A program made the position numbers and the translations under genes. A model generated the notes under the pieces. That model saw only the letters and a list, made by a program, of their open reading frames with translations, made no database searches and was not told where the DNA came from. Below are positions 62,666 to 64,000 of a stretch of 64,000 nucleotides of DNA, piece after piece (the first letter of the stretch is position 1; each line of letters starts with the position of its first letter). The stretch spans positions 6,650 through 70,649 of the forward strand of contig CAYPKG010000009.1 of NCBI GenBank assembly GCA_964411275.1, in the 5' to 3' direction. Source of the DNA: CAYPKG01 sp964411275. Its GTDB lineage: Bacteria; Bacillota; Clostridia; Christensenellales; CAG-138.

Positions 62666-63226
62666 ATGGAACAAAGCCGGCCCCTCCTTCGCTCCGAAGG
62701 CAAACAACGCGAATATAAAAAGCATAGCGCGCTGAACTGGCTCATCATCGTGCTGGAAGCGGGCGCGGCAATCGCGCTGCTATTTTTGCTGCTGCTGCAA
62801 CCCGTCCGGGTCAGCGGCCTGTCTATGGAGCCAACTTTGGAGCAGTCTGAGGTATTGCTCATCGACCGGCTTGGCATGTTCATCCACACCCCCAAGCGGG
62901 GGGATATGGTGATATTCGTCAATCCCGTCTCTGGAGAGGAATTGATCAAGCGGGTCATCGCCTTTGCCGGGGAAACGGTAGAGCTGACGGATGGGATCGT
63001 GTATATCAATGGGGTGCGCTTGGATGAAAGCGCGTACATCACCCACCCGGATGGCGAAATGAAAAGCATATGCGTGCCTGACGGGGCAGTGTTTGTTCTT
63101 GGAGATAACCGGGCGCAAAGCCTGGACAGCCGGGATGAAGCCCTGGGGTGCGTGCCCATGGCGCAGCTTGATGGCGTTGTGCGCATACGGGTTTCGCCGC
63201 TCAACAGGATCAATCTGTTTTTATAA
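62666..63226 (+). CDS. lepB: Signal peptidase I (second copy)
   Basis: A 186-residue signal peptidase, paralogous to the previous gene. It has one transmembrane helix (about 24-44), Ser53 in GLSMEPTL, Lys95 in IKRVIAFAGE and GDNRAQSLDSRD. Both catalytic residues are intact, so both copies should be active. Tandem paralogues could differ in substrate preference or timing. It converges on the DUF4364 gene with 5 nt between stops. Confidence 0.94.
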   Translation: MEQSRPLLRSEGKQREYKKHSALNWLIIVLEAGAAIALLFLLLLQPVRVSGLSMEPTLEQSEVLLIDRLGMFIHTPKRGDMVIFVNPVSGEELIKRVIAFAGETVELTDGIVYINGVRLDESAYITHPDGEMKSICVPDGAVFVLGDNRAQSLDSRDEALGCVPMAQLDGVVRIRVSPLNRINLFL

Positions 63227-63231
63227 TTCGG

Positions 63232-63756
63232 CTAATTCAAAAGTTTCGTCAGCATCTCACGGAACACCATCTCTGCCCGGGAGGGCCAGTTTGCGCAAGC
63301 CCGCGCGGCCATTTCCTGGTCAGGCAGGCTGAATGTGATCTCCAGCACGGGCGCCGCTCCGTCAAGCACCTTCAATTCCAGCCGTGAGGTTCCGTCCGGC
63401 TGCTGCTGCTGCCTGATGCTATACTGGGCTTCCCGGCGCAGCGTCTCACCATTTTCCTCTACATAGGCGGACATGGCCTGCCTAAGGGAATGGGGCAATT
63501 GCGCTTGAAACATGGAAAGCGCCTCATCGCCTTTGGCAGACAGGGCATAGGCCTGGCCAAAGGGCCGGGGAACGGCGGCAAGAAATCCGTCCTCTTCCAG
63601 CTCCAGCATGGTGCTCTGATAATCAAAATAATTCATCCAGTCGTTTTCAGCCATGACCCGGTACAATTGCTCCCGGGTCATCCCGGCGCCCATCTCCTTG
63701 AGAAAGAACAGGATCATGAGCTTTTGCCGGGAAACATCGTTAGAAATATATGCCAT
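63232..63756 (-). CDS. DUF4364 family protein (winged-helix-like N-terminus)
   Basis: A 174-residue protein. The N-terminus (KLMILFFLKEMGAGMTREQLYRVM...FDYQSTMLELEEDGFL) looks like a PadR/winged-helix DNA-binding region, and the C-terminal part is an alpha/beta domain. This fits DUF4364, common in clostridia. I infer a regulatory role but cannot name a target. It is divergently oriented from tRNA-Val. Confidence 0.82.
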   Translation of the reverse strand: MAYISNDVSRQKLMILFFLKEMGAGMTREQLYRVMAENDWMNYFDYQSTMLELEEDGFLAAVPRPFGQAYALSAKGDEALSMFQAQLPHSLRQAMSAYVEENGETLRREAQYSIRQQQQPDGTSRLELKVLDGAAPVLEITFSLPDQEMAARACANWPSRAEMVFREMLTKLLN

Positions 63757-63861
63757 ACGCCTTGTCCTTTCAAGCAGCTAAAATCCCCCGCCACCCTTTT
63801 GTTTGTCCGAACATAGTATACCATAATGGGGTTGCGCTGAGTAGTAGCCATAATTTTTTGC

Positions 63862-63889
63862 TTGCAAAAAGGGTGGAATTATGTATAAT
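63862..63889 (+). promoter_or_regulatory. Promoter of the tRNA-Val gene
   Basis: TTGCAA (63862-63867), 16-bp spacer, TATAAT (63884-63889), about 33 bp before the mature tRNA 5' end. Confidence 0.7.
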
Positions 63890-63922
63890 AGTATGTGCGA
63901 TGAGCATCCTATCAGGTGCCTC

Positions 63923-63999
63923 GGGGTTATAGCTCAGCTGGTCAGAGCGCTACGTTGACATCGTAGAGGCCGTTGGTTCGATCCCAACTAATCCCACCA
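63923..63999 (+). tRNA. tRNA-Val (anticodon GAC)
   Basis: A 77-nt cloverleaf: acceptor GGGGTTA/TAATCCC (one G-T pair), D arm GCTC...GAGC, anticodon stem CTACG/CGTAG with loop TTGACAT and anticodon GAC, T arm GTTGG-TTCGATC-CCAAC, and an encoded CCA end. It may be the first gene of a tRNA cluster running beyond the window. Confidence 0.95.
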
Positions 64000-64000
64000 T

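Overview
The window looks like a chromosome segment from an anaerobic, spore-lineage member of the Bacillota, probably class Clostridia, with moderately high GC judged by eye. The evidence is a Spo0A homologue, low-GC-type Shine-Dalgarno sites and SigA promoters, three T-box riboswitches, small clostridial families (DUF951, DUF4364, Cys-rich small domain, CvpA, DUF1385) and a V-type ATPase operon in place of an F-type one. No prophage, insertion sequence or CRISPR array was seen, and nearly all genes are intact.

Layout. 1-8300: end of a PrsA/SurA-like lipoprotein, a P-type ATPase with an apparently leaderless mRNA, then pth-mfd and a Cys-rich protein. 8300-13600: typA, an orphan sortase, an HD hydrolase, a Spo0A homologue and a Zn-peptidase. 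13700-18540: ileS under an isoleucine T-box, then malic enzyme. 18600-20330: a more AT-rich island with a small membrane protein and a xenobiotic acetyltransferase preceded by a short leader peptide and SD-sequestering hairpins. 20470-29200: nine-gene V-ATPase operon. 29370-37030: a ywl/prfA-type core cluster (upp, rpiB, ywlE, tsaC, prfA, capA-like, prmC, yqhQ, rpmE). 37140-43440: the aromatic operon aroF-aroB-aroA-aroC-pheA-aroK, preceded by a Phe-rich leader peptide and an attenuator. 43550-45530: a tyrosine phenol-lyase-like enzyme under a tyrosine T-box. 45640-50860: small proteins, CvpA, a GDSL hydrolase/TetR pair and glutamate dehydrogenase. 50940-58510: trpS under a Trp T-box, a nitroreductase and the Dabb-uvrB-uvrA group. 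58600-64000: an EamA transporter, a hydrolase, MscS, DUF951, two tandem signal peptidases, DUF4364 and tRNA-Val.

The strongest theme is RNA-level control. Three T-boxes (Ile ATC, Tyr TAC, Trp TGG), a phenylalanine leader-peptide attenuator and a probable drug-inducible translational attenuator all lie within 64 kb. The aromatic loci are adjacent: a Tyr-sensing T-box drives a TPL-like lyase, followed directly by a Phe-sensing attenuator that drives the shikimate/phenylalanine operon, which contains pheA but no tyrA.

The second theme is the Spo0A homologue. It keeps the DNA-binding domain and the acidic pair D10/D11, but has Gly at position 56, where the phosphorylated Asp should be. It has its own SigA promoter and an upstream 0A box. 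All assignments are from reading the sequence; no database search was run.
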